Below are positions 45,181 to 52,516 of a stretch of 52,516 nucleotides of DNA, in pieces (positions within the stretch are counted from its first letter, which is position 1; every line of letters starts with the position of its first letter). Source of the DNA: Acidobacteriota bacterium (GTDB lineage: Bacteria > Acidobacteriota > Terriglobia > UBA7540); the NCBI GenBank assembly GCA_021828285.1, contig JAKASG010000014.1:1-52516 (forward strand), in the 5' to 3' direction. The translations under genes and the position numbers were made by a program. The notes below the pieces were generated by a model. It saw nothing but the letters and a program-made list of their open reading frames with translations, had not been told where the DNA came from and did no database searches.

Positions 45181-45182
45181 AT

Positions 45183-45257
45183 TGGCTCCTCGGGCAGGAC
45201 TCGAACCTGCAACCCTTCGGTTAACAGCCGAATGCTCTACCATTGAGCTACCGAGGA
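45183..45257 (-). tRNA. tRNA-Asn(GTT)
   Basis: The minus strand from 45257 gives TCCTCGG, a D-arm with GCTCAATGGTAGAGC, an anticodon loop CTGTTAA (anticodon GTT), the TTCGAGTCC T-arm, and CCGAGGA closing the acceptor stem, with discriminator G at 45186 and an encoded CCA at 45185-45183. All four arms pair. A TAGAAT -10 (45299-45294, minus strand) lies about 37 bases upstream. Confidence 0.95.
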
Positions 45258-45365
45258 GTACGGTGCAAAGCCGGCGTGTTCCGTTCGGGCTCGATTCTAC
45301 TCGTATAACACACCAGGAAAACTCCCGTCAATCGAATTCACGAACGGGCGGCCGGCGTTTGCCAG

Positions 45366-45394
45366 TTGGCGCAGGAATGAGTCTTCGATATAAT
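45366..45394 (+). promoter_or_regulatory. promoter of the fatty-acid-hydroxylase gene
   Basis: TTGGCG (45366-45371) and a perfect TATAAT (45389-45394) with 17 bp between. Predicted start near 45401, giving a 96-base leader without recognised structure. Confidence 0.6.
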
Positions 45395-45496
45395 TGCATT
45401 TATGCTTCAGGCTGTGCGGGTCCCGTTTTCGAGCGCATGAATGGAACTCTCATCCGTGCTAAGGTCGGGCTGACTTGAGCGTGACGGAGCGAGTGA

Positions 45497-46237
45497 ATGG
45501 GAGCAACAACGACCGGGATTGAGGCGGTTGAAGCGCAGCGGAACGAGGTTGCCGCCCGGGTTGACATTCCGTTTGGCGCTTACAAGCGCCAGCAAGCGGC
45601 AATCTCAAGGCGCCGGCTTTATCCGGTGACGTTTTTTTATTCGCTATACTCGGCCGTCGTGCTTATTTACGCTCTGCGCTCCGCCCATCCACGGATCGCG
45701 CTGGGATTTTACCTTTTCGGTATCCCGGTTTGGACCTTTGTCGAATATCTGTTTCATCGCTTCGTGCTGCACGGCCGGTTCCGGGCGGGAAAGGGACCGA
45801 TTCGAAAGTTCCTTCACAAACGGCTCGACCCGCTGCACTGGGAGCACCACGCGCATCCCTTTGACGGAAACCACATCAACGGCGAGATCAAAGACTTGCT
45901 TCCGCTCTTCTTTGTCACCGCGCCCGTCAGCTTCATCGCTCCGATTTATACGCTGCCCGTAATGCTTGCCGGCGTGGTTGAGTTTTACGTCCTCGAAGAA
46001 TGGATCCATCATTCCTGCCATTTTTACAAGTTCCGCAACCCCTATTTCCGGTACATCAAACGCCACCACTTCTACCATCACAGCCCAAAGGGCATGGAAA
46101 AAGGGTACGGACTGACCAATGGCTTCTGGGACATCGTCTTCAAGACTCGGTACCCAAGGTCCGTGCGCCAGGCGCTTTATCACCGCCCGAACGCATCCGC
46201 CGCACAGGGACGTCGGGAAGTTGCAAGGGAAGCCTGA
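45497..46237 (+). CDS. fatty acid hydroxylase / sterol desaturase family protein
   Basis: A 246-residue integral membrane di-iron enzyme. The eight-histidine pattern is present in order: YLFHRFVLHG, LHWEHHAHP, EEWIHHSCHF and HHFYHHSPK, which ligate two irons and insert oxygen in an acyl chain. The closing WDIVFKTRYP segment is typical for fatty-acid 2-hydroxylase-like members. About four membrane segments lie between the histidine boxes. It starts a + strand series with an SDR enzyme, probably serving lipid modification. Substrate unknown. Confidence 0.92.
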   Translation: MGATTTGIEAVEAQRNEVAARVDIPFGAYKRQQAAISRRRLYPVTFFYSLYSAVVLIYALRSAHPRIALGFYLFGIPVWTFVEYLFHRFVLHGRFRAGKGPIRKFLHKRLDPLHWEHHAHPFDGNHINGEIKDLLPLFFVTAPVSFIAPIYTLPVMLAGVVEFYVLEEWIHHSCHFYKFRNPYFRYIKRHHFYHHSPKGMEKGYGLTNGFWDIVFKTRYPRSVRQALYHRPNASAAQGRREVAREA

Positions 46238-46258
46238 CCGCGGTCGCTGCTCCGTCTC

Positions 46259-47047
46259 ATGAATCATTCGCGCTTCGCCTTGATCACCGGCGCATCGAGC
46301 GGCATAGGCAATTGCTTTGCACGCGCCCTTGCCGAGCGCGGCAAGAGCGTCATTCTGGTGGCTCGCTCGGAAGATAAACTGCATCGCTTAGCTGCGGAGT
46401 TGGGCGGCGCTCATCAAGTCCGGATTGAAGTGATGCCCTTCGATCTGAGTGTGGCGGGAGCGGGAAAAGCGCTGGCCGATGCAATCAAGGCGCGGCGCCT
46501 CGAAACGGATTGGGTGATCAATAACGCGGGATTTGGAGCGCGCGGCGAATTCTGGAAAATCCCGCTCGCGCGACAGCTCGACATGATTCATCTCCATCTC
46601 AATGCGATGATGGAGCTGACGCACGCCTTTGTGCCGGCCATGGTCGAATGGCGCGAGGGAGGAATCATCAACGTTTCTTCCATGACCAGCTTTCAACCCA
46701 TGGGGTACTTTGCGATGTATGCGGCGACCAAAGCCTTTATGACCAGCTTTTCGATGGGCCTGGCGGAAGAGCTTCGTCCATACGGCGTCCGGGTGGTGAC
46801 ACTCTGCCCGGGCGGAACGCGGACGAATTTCGTGGTTGAAGGAGATACTGCGAACCGGCGAAGATTTCCAGGAGGGCCGCAGCCTCCGGAAGAAGTCGTC
46901 AGGGAGGCGCTCGCGTCGCTCGATCAGGGCGGAGGGCTGGTCGTACCGCGCTGGCCGAATAAGCTGACTGTTTTCGCGCAGCGGTTCCTGCCGCGTGAAA
47001 CGGTAGCCAAAATGGCCGCCCGCTTCAGCGCTCCGCCACGCCCATGA
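46259..47047 (+). CDS. short-chain dehydrogenase/reductase (SDR)
   Basis: A 262-residue classical SDR. The NAD(P) motif is TGASSGIG (10-17), NNAG lies in WVINNAGFG, and the catalytic Ser-Tyr-Lys set is in NVSSMTSFQPMGYFAMYAATK. The arginines after the first strand (LVARSEDKL) favour NADP. C-terminal PRWPNKLTVFAQRFLPRETV resembles membrane-associated SDRs acting on acyl or ketone lipids. It follows the hydroxylase gene by 21 bp, suggesting work on the same lipid, but this is inferred. Confidence 0.92.
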   Translation: MNHSRFALITGASSGIGNCFARALAERGKSVILVARSEDKLHRLAAELGGAHQVRIEVMPFDLSVAGAGKALADAIKARRLETDWVINNAGFGARGEFWKIPLARQLDMIHLHLNAMMELTHAFVPAMVEWREGGIINVSSMTSFQPMGYFAMYAATKAFMTSFSMGLAEELRPYGVRVVTLCPGGTRTNFVVEGDTANRRRFPGGPQPPEEVVREALASLDQGGGLVVPRWPNKLTVFAQRFLPRETVAKMAARFSAPPRP

Positions 47048-47109
47048 ACACGCCGGGCACGGGTATTCCGCGGCTGTTCCCGCGAAAGGCGTGACTGACC
47101 ATTGGCCCT

Positions 47110-48081
47110 ATGAACGAGCCGTCCAAAGGTGTCTCCTGGCTCCATCGCTTTGCCGCGCTGATTGCAGTGCTGGGATTTTTCCTGGTTGTGTTCGGCACGC
47201 CGGCCGTGCAGTCCCGCGGCCACTGGCAAGCTCCAGCGGCGAATGCGATGAGGCTTCCGGCCAACGGGACGCCCGCAATCCATCGCGGAGCTCATTCCGC
47301 TCTTTTGAACGACCCCCGCAATGCGGCGCCGAGTCCGTTGAAGAGCCCCGGCGGCCCCGATCGCGCGGCCTACAAATGGTCGGTGCTGTCGGTCGGCGCG
47401 CTTACGCTGATCCTAGCACTATGGCTTTCCCGAGCGAAATCGCGCGGGTACATTAAGGGATTCGGCTGGCTGGCGGTGCTGGGCATTGCGGGATTAGCGC
47501 TTCTCGATGGAAACGGGGTTCTCGCGGGGCATCCGGCCGCAGCGACGGTGGCGCAAGGGGTCGCGGCTGAGACCTTTTTCTGTCTCGCCGTGTGTCTCGC
47601 GCTCTTTACGCGCACGGACTGGCATTGGGGCGGATCGGGAGTTGCGGATTTAAAGCAGCCCTCTTTCCGCGCGCTCAGCGTTGTCGTCGCAGCGGTACTC
47701 TTCGCGGAGCCGGTGCTGGCCGATTTTTTCTCCGCCGGTTCGTTTCGCATGGCGCCCCACTTGGTTGTGGGCATGGTGCTGTTCGCCTGCGTTTTGTGGA
47801 TGCTGGAAATGGTCTTCAATGAATTTCCCACCGTCGCCGGGCTAAAAATTCCGACGGTGCTTTTGGCGGAGCTGGTTGGACTCGCATTCTTTGTGGGATT
47901 GATCGCGTACGGCATCGAGCTCGAAGCAAGACGAACGACAGGGAGGCATCCCGGGCTGGTCATCATCAGTGCAACGCATGCCGCCCTGGGCACGCTCGCG
48001 CTGGCGGCCGGATTATTCGTCACGTTTCAAGCATTTAAACATCTTGCAAGTCTTGAAGAGTCGTCTACAATAGCTAAGTGA
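47110..48081 (+). CDS. CtaA/COX15-like membrane protein
   Basis: A 323-residue protein with about seven or eight membrane helices. WLHRFAALIAVLGFFLVVFG at the start and SATHAALGTLALAAGLFVTF near the end are like the heme-facing helices of heme A synthase, each with a histidine, and VLAGHPAAATVAQG could hold a further one. A soluble insert (residues 35-85) is longer and lower in complexity than in true CtaA. It may be a divergent heme-binding oxidase. No cytochrome oxidase genes lie nearby, so the CtaA role is not assured. Confidence 0.6.
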   Translation: MNEPSKGVSWLHRFAALIAVLGFFLVVFGTPAVQSRGHWQAPAANAMRLPANGTPAIHRGAHSALLNDPRNAAPSPLKSPGGPDRAAYKWSVLSVGALTLILALWLSRAKSRGYIKGFGWLAVLGIAGLALLDGNGVLAGHPAAATVAQGVAAETFFCLAVCLALFTRTDWHWGGSGVADLKQPSFRALSVVVAAVLFAEPVLADFFSAGSFRMAPHLVVGMVLFACVLWMLEMVFNEFPTVAGLKIPTVLLAELVGLAFFVGLIAYGIELEARRTTGRHPGLVIISATHAALGTLALAAGLFVTFQAFKHLASLEESSTIAK

Positions 48082-48173
48082 GTGCAATTGAGGGGTAAAC
48101 GGACGGGAGTGCGGCTGGAACTGTAAACTCTCACTCCACGAGTGAAAACGCATCTTCAGGAGGACATCAAGAG

Positions 48174-49463
48174 ATGGCTGAGGTACAAGATTCATCCCAA
48201 AATACGGGCGGTTCGACCCCATTTCGAATTGACATTCAGGTTCACGATCTATTGATGAATCCGGCGCAGAAACAGGCGATTCCTCCTTCTTTGGCGCCGA
48301 AGGATGACACCGCACCGGGCCTGCCGGTGCCCGTCTATCCACAGGGGCAATACGTGGATGGGCAGGAAATGACGCTGCGCGAGTACCAGAACCTCAATAC
48401 GAAGCGAACGCTCAAAGCCTGGGCGTGGCCGTTCGTCAAATCGCGCTTCCACGGCGATGAATTGCGGCCCATCATCACCTACCTGTTCACCGAATTCAAA
48501 TGCAACGTAGACTGCCATTATTGCTGGTCGTTCAACAACGCAGTAAAAGGCATGACGGAGCAGACGGCGCGCGCTTCGATTGATTGGATCCACTCCATCG
48601 GAGGCCGCGTCCTGGCGCTCATGGGCGGCGAACCTTTGCTTCGCCCTGACTTCGTCCATAAGATCACTTATTACGCTGCGAAGAAAGGTTATTACGTCTA
48701 TCTGCCGACGAACGGACGGCTGATGCGGCCGGAAGTCATTGACCGGATTGGAGACGCGGGCGTGGGCATTTTCAATCTGGCGATTGACGCCGTTGAGGAA
48801 AAGCCGGGGCTGCCCAAGGCGCTGAACCGGATCCGGCCGTACTTTGAATATCTGGTCAAGAACCAGCACAAGTATGGCTACGCGGTCATGGTCAATATCA
48901 ACATCACCCACATCAATATGGCCGACGTCCGCGAGCTCACTGAAATTGCCCGCGATCACGGCGTGGCTACAGACTATCACATCAACGAAGCGCCCATGCT
49001 TGAGCAGAGCCACTTCCGGCATTTGGAGGACAACAGTACCTACTTGACGCCGGATGATTTTCCGAAAGTGGATGCCCTGCTTGACGAGCTGATGGAGAAG
49101 AACACTCACGGTTACAAGATGGCGAATCCGGTCCAGCACATGCGCAAGATGAAGCTGCTCATGCGGGGCAAGATCGAGCCATGGAGCTGCCGCGCGGGCC
49201 AGAACAACCTGATTATCCGCACTGATGGAACGCTCGCGCCTTGCTTCCCGATGTATTCGGCGACCTACGATTGGGGAACTGTGGGCCACCACAAATTCGA
49301 CGTCAAGCAACTCACGGAAATGAAGAAATCGTGCTCGACGGGCTGTCTTTCGACGTGCAATTTCATCCTCTCCCACGCTTACGACACCGGACGTGTCATC
49401 AAGTGGGGAGTGCGGCAGGCGATGCACGGCTTCCGCGGAGCGACAGGCAGCTTCGCCGACTAG
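48174..49463 (+). CDS. radical SAM protein with SPASM-like C-terminus
   Basis: A 429-residue radical SAM enzyme. The cluster motif is C110-x3-C114-x2-C117 in FKCNVDCHYCWSF, followed by LMGGEPLLRPDF for SAM binding. A cysteine-rich tail (PWSCRAGQ..., LAPCFPMYSAT, KKSCSTGCLSTCNF) could bind extra iron-sulfur clusters, as in SPASM/twitch enzymes. No neighbouring precursor peptide was found. Its neighbours are lipid-type genes, so a lipid or cofactor substrate is possible. The start follows an AGGAGGACAT site. Confidence 0.9.
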   Translation: MAEVQDSSQNTGGSTPFRIDIQVHDLLMNPAQKQAIPPSLAPKDDTAPGLPVPVYPQGQYVDGQEMTLREYQNLNTKRTLKAWAWPFVKSRFHGDELRPIITYLFTEFKCNVDCHYCWSFNNAVKGMTEQTARASIDWIHSIGGRVLALMGGEPLLRPDFVHKITYYAAKKGYYVYLPTNGRLMRPEVIDRIGDAGVGIFNLAIDAVEEKPGLPKALNRIRPYFEYLVKNQHKYGYAVMVNINITHINMADVRELTEIARDHGVATDYHINEAPMLEQSHFRHLEDNSTYLTPDDFPKVDALLDELMEKNTHGYKMANPVQHMRKMKLLMRGKIEPWSCRAGQNNLIIRTDGTLAPCFPMYSATYDWGTVGHHKFDVKQLTEMKKSCSTGCLSTCNFILSHAYDTGRVIKWGVRQAMHGFRGATGSFAD

Positions 49464-49478
49464 CTGGCGCGAATCAGT

Positions 49479-50450
49479 TTAGTTTTTTTCCGGGACAGGC
49501 GGCGGAGCTTTCGGGGAGGCCCCGGGGGCGGGGCCCGCTGTCGCGAAAATCGCGCCACGCGTTGCTGCCATTGTACCCCGAACGGTCGCCTGGGCGACGC
49601 GGGAGACGAGAGGCCCCACCAGCCAATTGAGCCCGAAGGGAATCGTCCTCGAAAGCGCGACAATTTCCATTTCCACGAGGACACCGCCCCGCCATTCTTC
49701 AAGCGCCCAATAGGTGTTCATTCGCCAAATGTAACCGCTCCCTTGCCCCGGCGGATCCTCATGCTCGTCAGGCTTGCCGGCGTCTTCAACCTGCGCGATC
49801 CGATAGGACCGCGTCCATAGGGCGGCGTGGGTTGAGTCGAGTTCTCTCAACTGCGCGTCTTCCAGCATGTCAACCGTAAAATTGACCGGCGACGTCCTTT
49901 GCAACCGCAGGTAGACCTTGAAGTCATTCCCACTCCGGCTCAGAATTTTTCCTCGAATAATCTCGGGACGGTAATAATCGGGAAAACGGCTGAAGTCGAG
50001 CAACACGCCAACGGCATTGCTCACCGAGGCCCGCGGCACAAATACGTCTCCTACGAAATCGTGGATCCAGCCGCCGGGAACGGGAATAGCTTGCCCTGCA
50101 GGATTTCGCGCGTGGACGTGGCGAATCTCAATCCCCCCTTCGCGGAGCATTGTGAGCACGGCGCTCTGTCGGGGTGAGGGGAGATTCTGAATGCTGAGAA
50201 AAGTTGAGGGAAAATGCTCCTCACGAGTAAGCCGGGCTTCAAGCGCCGCAATATATTGGTCGAAAGCCCGGGCCGTGCGCCGTTGGAGTTCGGCGGGAAA
50301 AGCCTTTGAAGTGGAAAGGCCAAAAAACGCCGCCATGAAGCAAACCACAAAGCGCGCGATGTGCTTCCAAAAATTGCGGCGGCTCAAAGACAAGTGATGC
50401 GCGGCTTTGCAATTTGCTCTCTTGGCGCAAGGCGCCTCTGACACAAACAT
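49479..50450 (-). CDS. exported SRPBCC/START-like protein
   Basis: A ~323-residue protein whose N-terminus holds a basic stretch and hydrophobic helix (WKHIARFVVCFMAAFFGLSTSKAFPAE, about residues 28-54), a signal or anchor. Residues ~145-290 look like a START/polyketide-cyclase fold (SNAVGVLLDFSRFPDYYRPEI, then KVYLRLQRTS and a long amphipathic helix near the end). It may bind a lipid in the envelope. The start at 50450 is uncertain; the open frame reaches 50651 but its first 67 residues look non-coding. Confidence 0.65.
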   Translation of the reverse strand: MFVSEAPCAKRANCKAAHHLSLSRRNFWKHIARFVVCFMAAFFGLSTSKAFPAELQRRTARAFDQYIAALEARLTREEHFPSTFLSIQNLPSPRQSAVLTMLREGGIEIRHVHARNPAGQAIPVPGGWIHDFVGDVFVPRASVSNAVGVLLDFSRFPDYYRPEIIRGKILSRSGNDFKVYLRLQRTSPVNFTVDMLEDAQLRELDSTHAALWTRSYRIAQVEDAGKPDEHEDPPGQGSGYIWRMNTYWALEEWRGGVLVEMEIVALSRTIPFGLNWLVGPLVSRVAQATVRGTMAATRGAIFATAGPAPGASPKAPPPVPEKN

Positions 50451-50654
50451 CCATAATTTCAAATTAGATCCATTTCTCCTCGGCCTCGATTCCTTCCATT
50501 CCCGCACGGCATTTGCTTTACGGAGTTCTTCGTACGGCAACATATCAAGGAAATATTTTGTATGAATGGGGTAATCTTCCGGCGCCGGCGGAGCCTCTAA
50601 CTTATCGAAGAAGCGACTCAATGGCCGAAGGTAACGATCGATCCTGCCCAAGCG

Positions 50655-51671
50655 TTAGCGGCCGTTCCAGCCGCCCGCTGCGAGGGCGCCAAAAAGCCTC
50701 GCAAGCCGCCTGGTGACGGCAGCGTGATTCGCGAGCGCATAAGACAAAGGGCGCGGTTCGAGCCTTCCTCCGAGGGCACCTGTGTTTTCCGCCAGCAGGA
50801 AAAGCCCGCGCCGGCCGACCCAAAGCGGCTTGCCTTCCGAGCTCCACAGCTTGACGACGACAGTGGTTGCCGGAACGTCGGCCTTGACGTAGGTAACGGC
50901 GAATCGATCGAGCACCCGCCCCATCTTCGATCCCACCGCTTGCTTCACGCCGTCCCATTGCACGTCGCCGCGCTCGCTATTGTACTGGACGGGAACCTTC
51001 TCGATCCAGACTTCGACCACTGCATCCACGCGCGCGTTCGCGGCAATGCGGCGAATCACGTCCGCATGGCTCGGGGCATACTTGGCGATGTCGAACGCTC
51101 CCGTCTGCGGGTTCATCGCATCCAGAACGGATTGCTGCTCCATCGTCCGGCGAATCTCCTTCGCCAAGTCGGGCGGAGGCAGATACCAATTGAAGTGAGT
51201 TCGAAGATAACTCGTCATCTGATCGAATAACGCCCCGCCGCCTTCCACGCCGGAGTGCGGTAGAAGAATGGCTTTGTGGATGTTCCCGAGGAATTCACCC
51301 GGCGGAACGAGAAATTCGTTCAGAGGAGGTTCGATCCGCGTAACGACTTTCGCACCCCGCGCGACGCTGTACCAGGCCGTGATTTGTTCGCCTTTCACGA
51401 GGTCCGGTGACCAATCGTGAGTGGTCTCCAGTGTCAGGCTCGATCCCGTGGAAGTCATGAGCACGATTTGCGAAGAATGAATTTCGGTCACGAGTCCCAG
51501 CGCCTTTTTCACGGATATCTTTGTGCGGGGTTGATTCTTTCGTGCCAGCGAGGGGCCGGCCGAAATCAGAAAGGCCGCGCACGCGAAAAGGCAGGGAACG
51601 ATGAATCTGCGCGGCCTCTTGCGGCGCCTCGCCGCGCCCGCCGAGGCTCGTTCGAGCCGGCCGCCTTCCAT
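50655..51671 (-). CDS. exported hypothetical protein (338 aa)
   Basis: A 338-residue protein with a basic N-terminus and hydrophobic signal (RRFIVPCLFACAAFLISAGPSLA, about 21-43). Residues ~55-100 form a small beta-barrel-like stretch (GLVTEIHSSQIVLMTSTGSSLTLETT). The rest is mixed alpha/beta, ending in TRRLARLFGALAAGGWNGR. I recognise no catalytic motif. Its start at 51671 is decided by the signal peptide. It lies downstream of the gene ending at 51691, and both are probably in one operon. Confidence 0.7.
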   Translation of the reverse strand: MEGGRLERASAGAARRRKRPRRFIVPCLFACAAFLISAGPSLARKNQPRTKISVKKALGLVTEIHSSQIVLMTSTGSSLTLETTHDWSPDLVKGEQITAWYSVARGAKVVTRIEPPLNEFLVPPGEFLGNIHKAILLPHSGVEGGGALFDQMTSYLRTHFNWYLPPPDLAKEIRRTMEQQSVLDAMNPQTGAFDIAKYAPSHADVIRRIAANARVDAVVEVWIEKVPVQYNSERGDVQWDGVKQAVGSKMGRVLDRFAVTYVKADVPATTVVVKLWSSEGKPLWVGRRGLFLLAENTGALGGRLEPRPLSYALANHAAVTRRLARLFGALAAGGWNGR

Positions 51672-51690
51672 TTTTTCGTCCCGGAATCGC

Positions 51691-52251
51691 TCAGCGGGAG
51701 GTGCGAATCTCAACCCAGTATCTCCCCAAATAGAGCCGCGCAGCGTCGCCCGCCCCCGGAACAATCTGCAAAGGCCGAGGGGCGCGAAGCTTCAGATCCT
51801 GCTTTGCGACGCAACCCGCCACTCGAGTTCCGGCCTGATTGTATAGCGTAAAATACCCATTGGCTTTGCTCGGCGGCGCGGGACTCTTCAACCCGAAGCC
51901 GTAGCTGCCCGTTCCGACTCTCCGCCCGCAAAGCTCAAGGCCACCCTCGGTGATCAGCATTCCCGCGTATTTCTCCTGCACTTGCGAAGAGTAACCGCTT
52001 GTATCGAGCAGGCCGAAGATCATCTGCTTCCCCTCCGGTGTGATCGCCAAATCGGAATTGAGTTTCTCGACGGGAATGGCGTTTCCCTCGAGATAAAAAT
52101 CTTTGGGGATGGCTCCCGCCGCTGCTTGCGGCGTCTCAATTCGAAAGCCCTTCGAATGCTGACCCGCGCACAATGTTCCAGGAAAAGCCAACGCCAGCGC
52201 GATGGGCACTCCGCACAATGTTGAAAGCACAGCGAATCGTTTCCTTGTCAT
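51691..52251 (-). CDS. exported hypothetical protein (186 aa)
   Basis: A 186-residue secreted protein. Residues 1-29 (MTRKRFAVLSTLCGVPIALALAFPGTLCAG) are a signal peptide, and a cysteine near its end leaves a lipoprotein start possible. The body is beta-rich with GMLITEGGLELCGRRVGTGSYGFG and ANGYFTLYNQAGTRVAG, and two cysteines that may pair. A GGAGGGAG ribosome-binding site lies about 10 bases before ATG 52251. Family unknown. It is next to the right IS end. Confidence 0.7.
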   Translation of the reverse strand: MTRKRFAVLSTLCGVPIALALAFPGTLCAGQHSKGFRIETPQAAAGAIPKDFYLEGNAIPVEKLNSDLAITPEGKQMIFGLLDTSGYSSQVQEKYAGMLITEGGLELCGRRVGTGSYGFGLKSPAPPSKANGYFTLYNQAGTRVAGCVAKQDLKLRAPRPLQIVPGAGDAARLYLGRYWVEIRTSR

Positions 52252-52389
52252 GATTCGAAACTCCCTCCCTCGGCATGGATAGGCTGCAACTGTTCCTTAT
52301 CGAACTTTCCATTCTAACCTAAAGCCGGGCCATGCGCGCGCTCGAAGGGCGCGGGCCGCGTCAAGAAACTTTTTCAAGAGGTGTCCGTG

Positions 52390-52516
52390 TGGACTTGTCC
52401 CCAAATTTGAGACAAACGGTTAAGACTCAAAATTCAGCGAATGGTATGAAAATGCCATCGAAGGGAGATGAGTCATGGGTTTGTCTCGACGGCAGTTCAC
52501 GAAGGAGTTCAAGCTG
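52390..52516 (+). mobile_element. IS3-type insertion sequence, right end fragment
   Basis: The sequence begins with TGGACTTGTCCCC at 52390 and is the exact inverted copy of 125-1 at the other end of the window. It includes the leader and the first codons of the transposase. The two copies point outward from the window. Confidence 0.8.
52475..52516 (+). CDS. IS3-family transposase OrfA, N-terminal fragment
   Basis: Fourteen codons (MGLSRRQFTKEFKL) run from the ATG at 52475 to the window edge, with AAGGGAGATG as ribosome-binding site. It is identical in the shared part to the left copy. Confidence 0.6.
   Translation, partial: MGLSRRQFTKEFKL

Overview
The window is a 52.5-kb piece of a GC-rich bacterial chromosome, most likely from the Acidobacteriota. 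This is inferred from gene content: an Oar-type TonB receptor with an N-terminal carboxypeptidase-regulatory domain, TPR and CRTAC1/ASPIC-UnbV proteins, a cytosolic Ser/Thr kinase with TolB-like and TPR parts, CarD, DUF6677, a B12-dependent ribonucleotide reductase, and many exported proteins without close relatives I recognise. TGA is a normal stop codon in many genes here, including several ATGA overlaps. Each end lies inside the first ~125 bp of the same IS3-type insertion sequence, in opposite orientation, so the window is probably an assembly contig that stops at a repeat.

Left part (1-5.7 kb, + strand): a double zinc-ribbon protein, CarD, and the class II reductase NrdJ behind a probable NrdR operator pair. 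These are followed by small zinc- and metal-binding proteins (a CxxC/CxxC protein, a hypothetical protein, a YHS protein).

5.7-15.9 kb is one long minus-strand block. From its promoter at about 15.87 kb it runs trpC, trpF, a coiled-coil gene, trpB, trpA, chorismate mutase, DAHP synthase and tyrA, a compact tryptophan/tyrosine supraoperon with several 4-bp overlaps. It continues with a DinB-like protein, the CoA-transferase pair scoA/scoB, a carboxymuconolactone-decarboxylase (CMD/AhpD-like) gene, a hypothetical protein and pgsA. The CMD gene is the most exciting object here. An in-frame TGA replaces the second cysteine of its CxxC motif, and a perfect 7-bp hairpin with a GUG loop starts at bacterial-SECIS distance, so it is probably a selenoprotein.

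16-32 kb: an exported protein, enolase, YggS, a DUF167 protein, a POT peptide transporter coupled to an M24 aminopeptidase, a DUF6677 membrane protein with two tiny overlapping ORFs, and a PfkB kinase / amidohydrolase / YjbQ / amidohydrolase operon. Then come a GH18-like secreted protein, the kinase-TPR protein and a TPR protein.

32-45 kb looks like a nutrient-acquisition locus: the TonB receptor with a long structured leader and strong terminator, a TPR-CRTAC1-TPR operon on the other strand, then a Tat-exported sugar isomerase-like protein, a GMC dehydrogenase and its small Tat-exported subunit.

45-52 kb: tRNA-Asn with a decayed GIY-YIG nuclease directly behind it, a fatty-acid-hydroxylase / SDR / CtaA-like / radical-SAM series, and three exported minus-strand proteins before the right IS end. 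I saw no rRNA, CRISPR array, prophage or replication origin.
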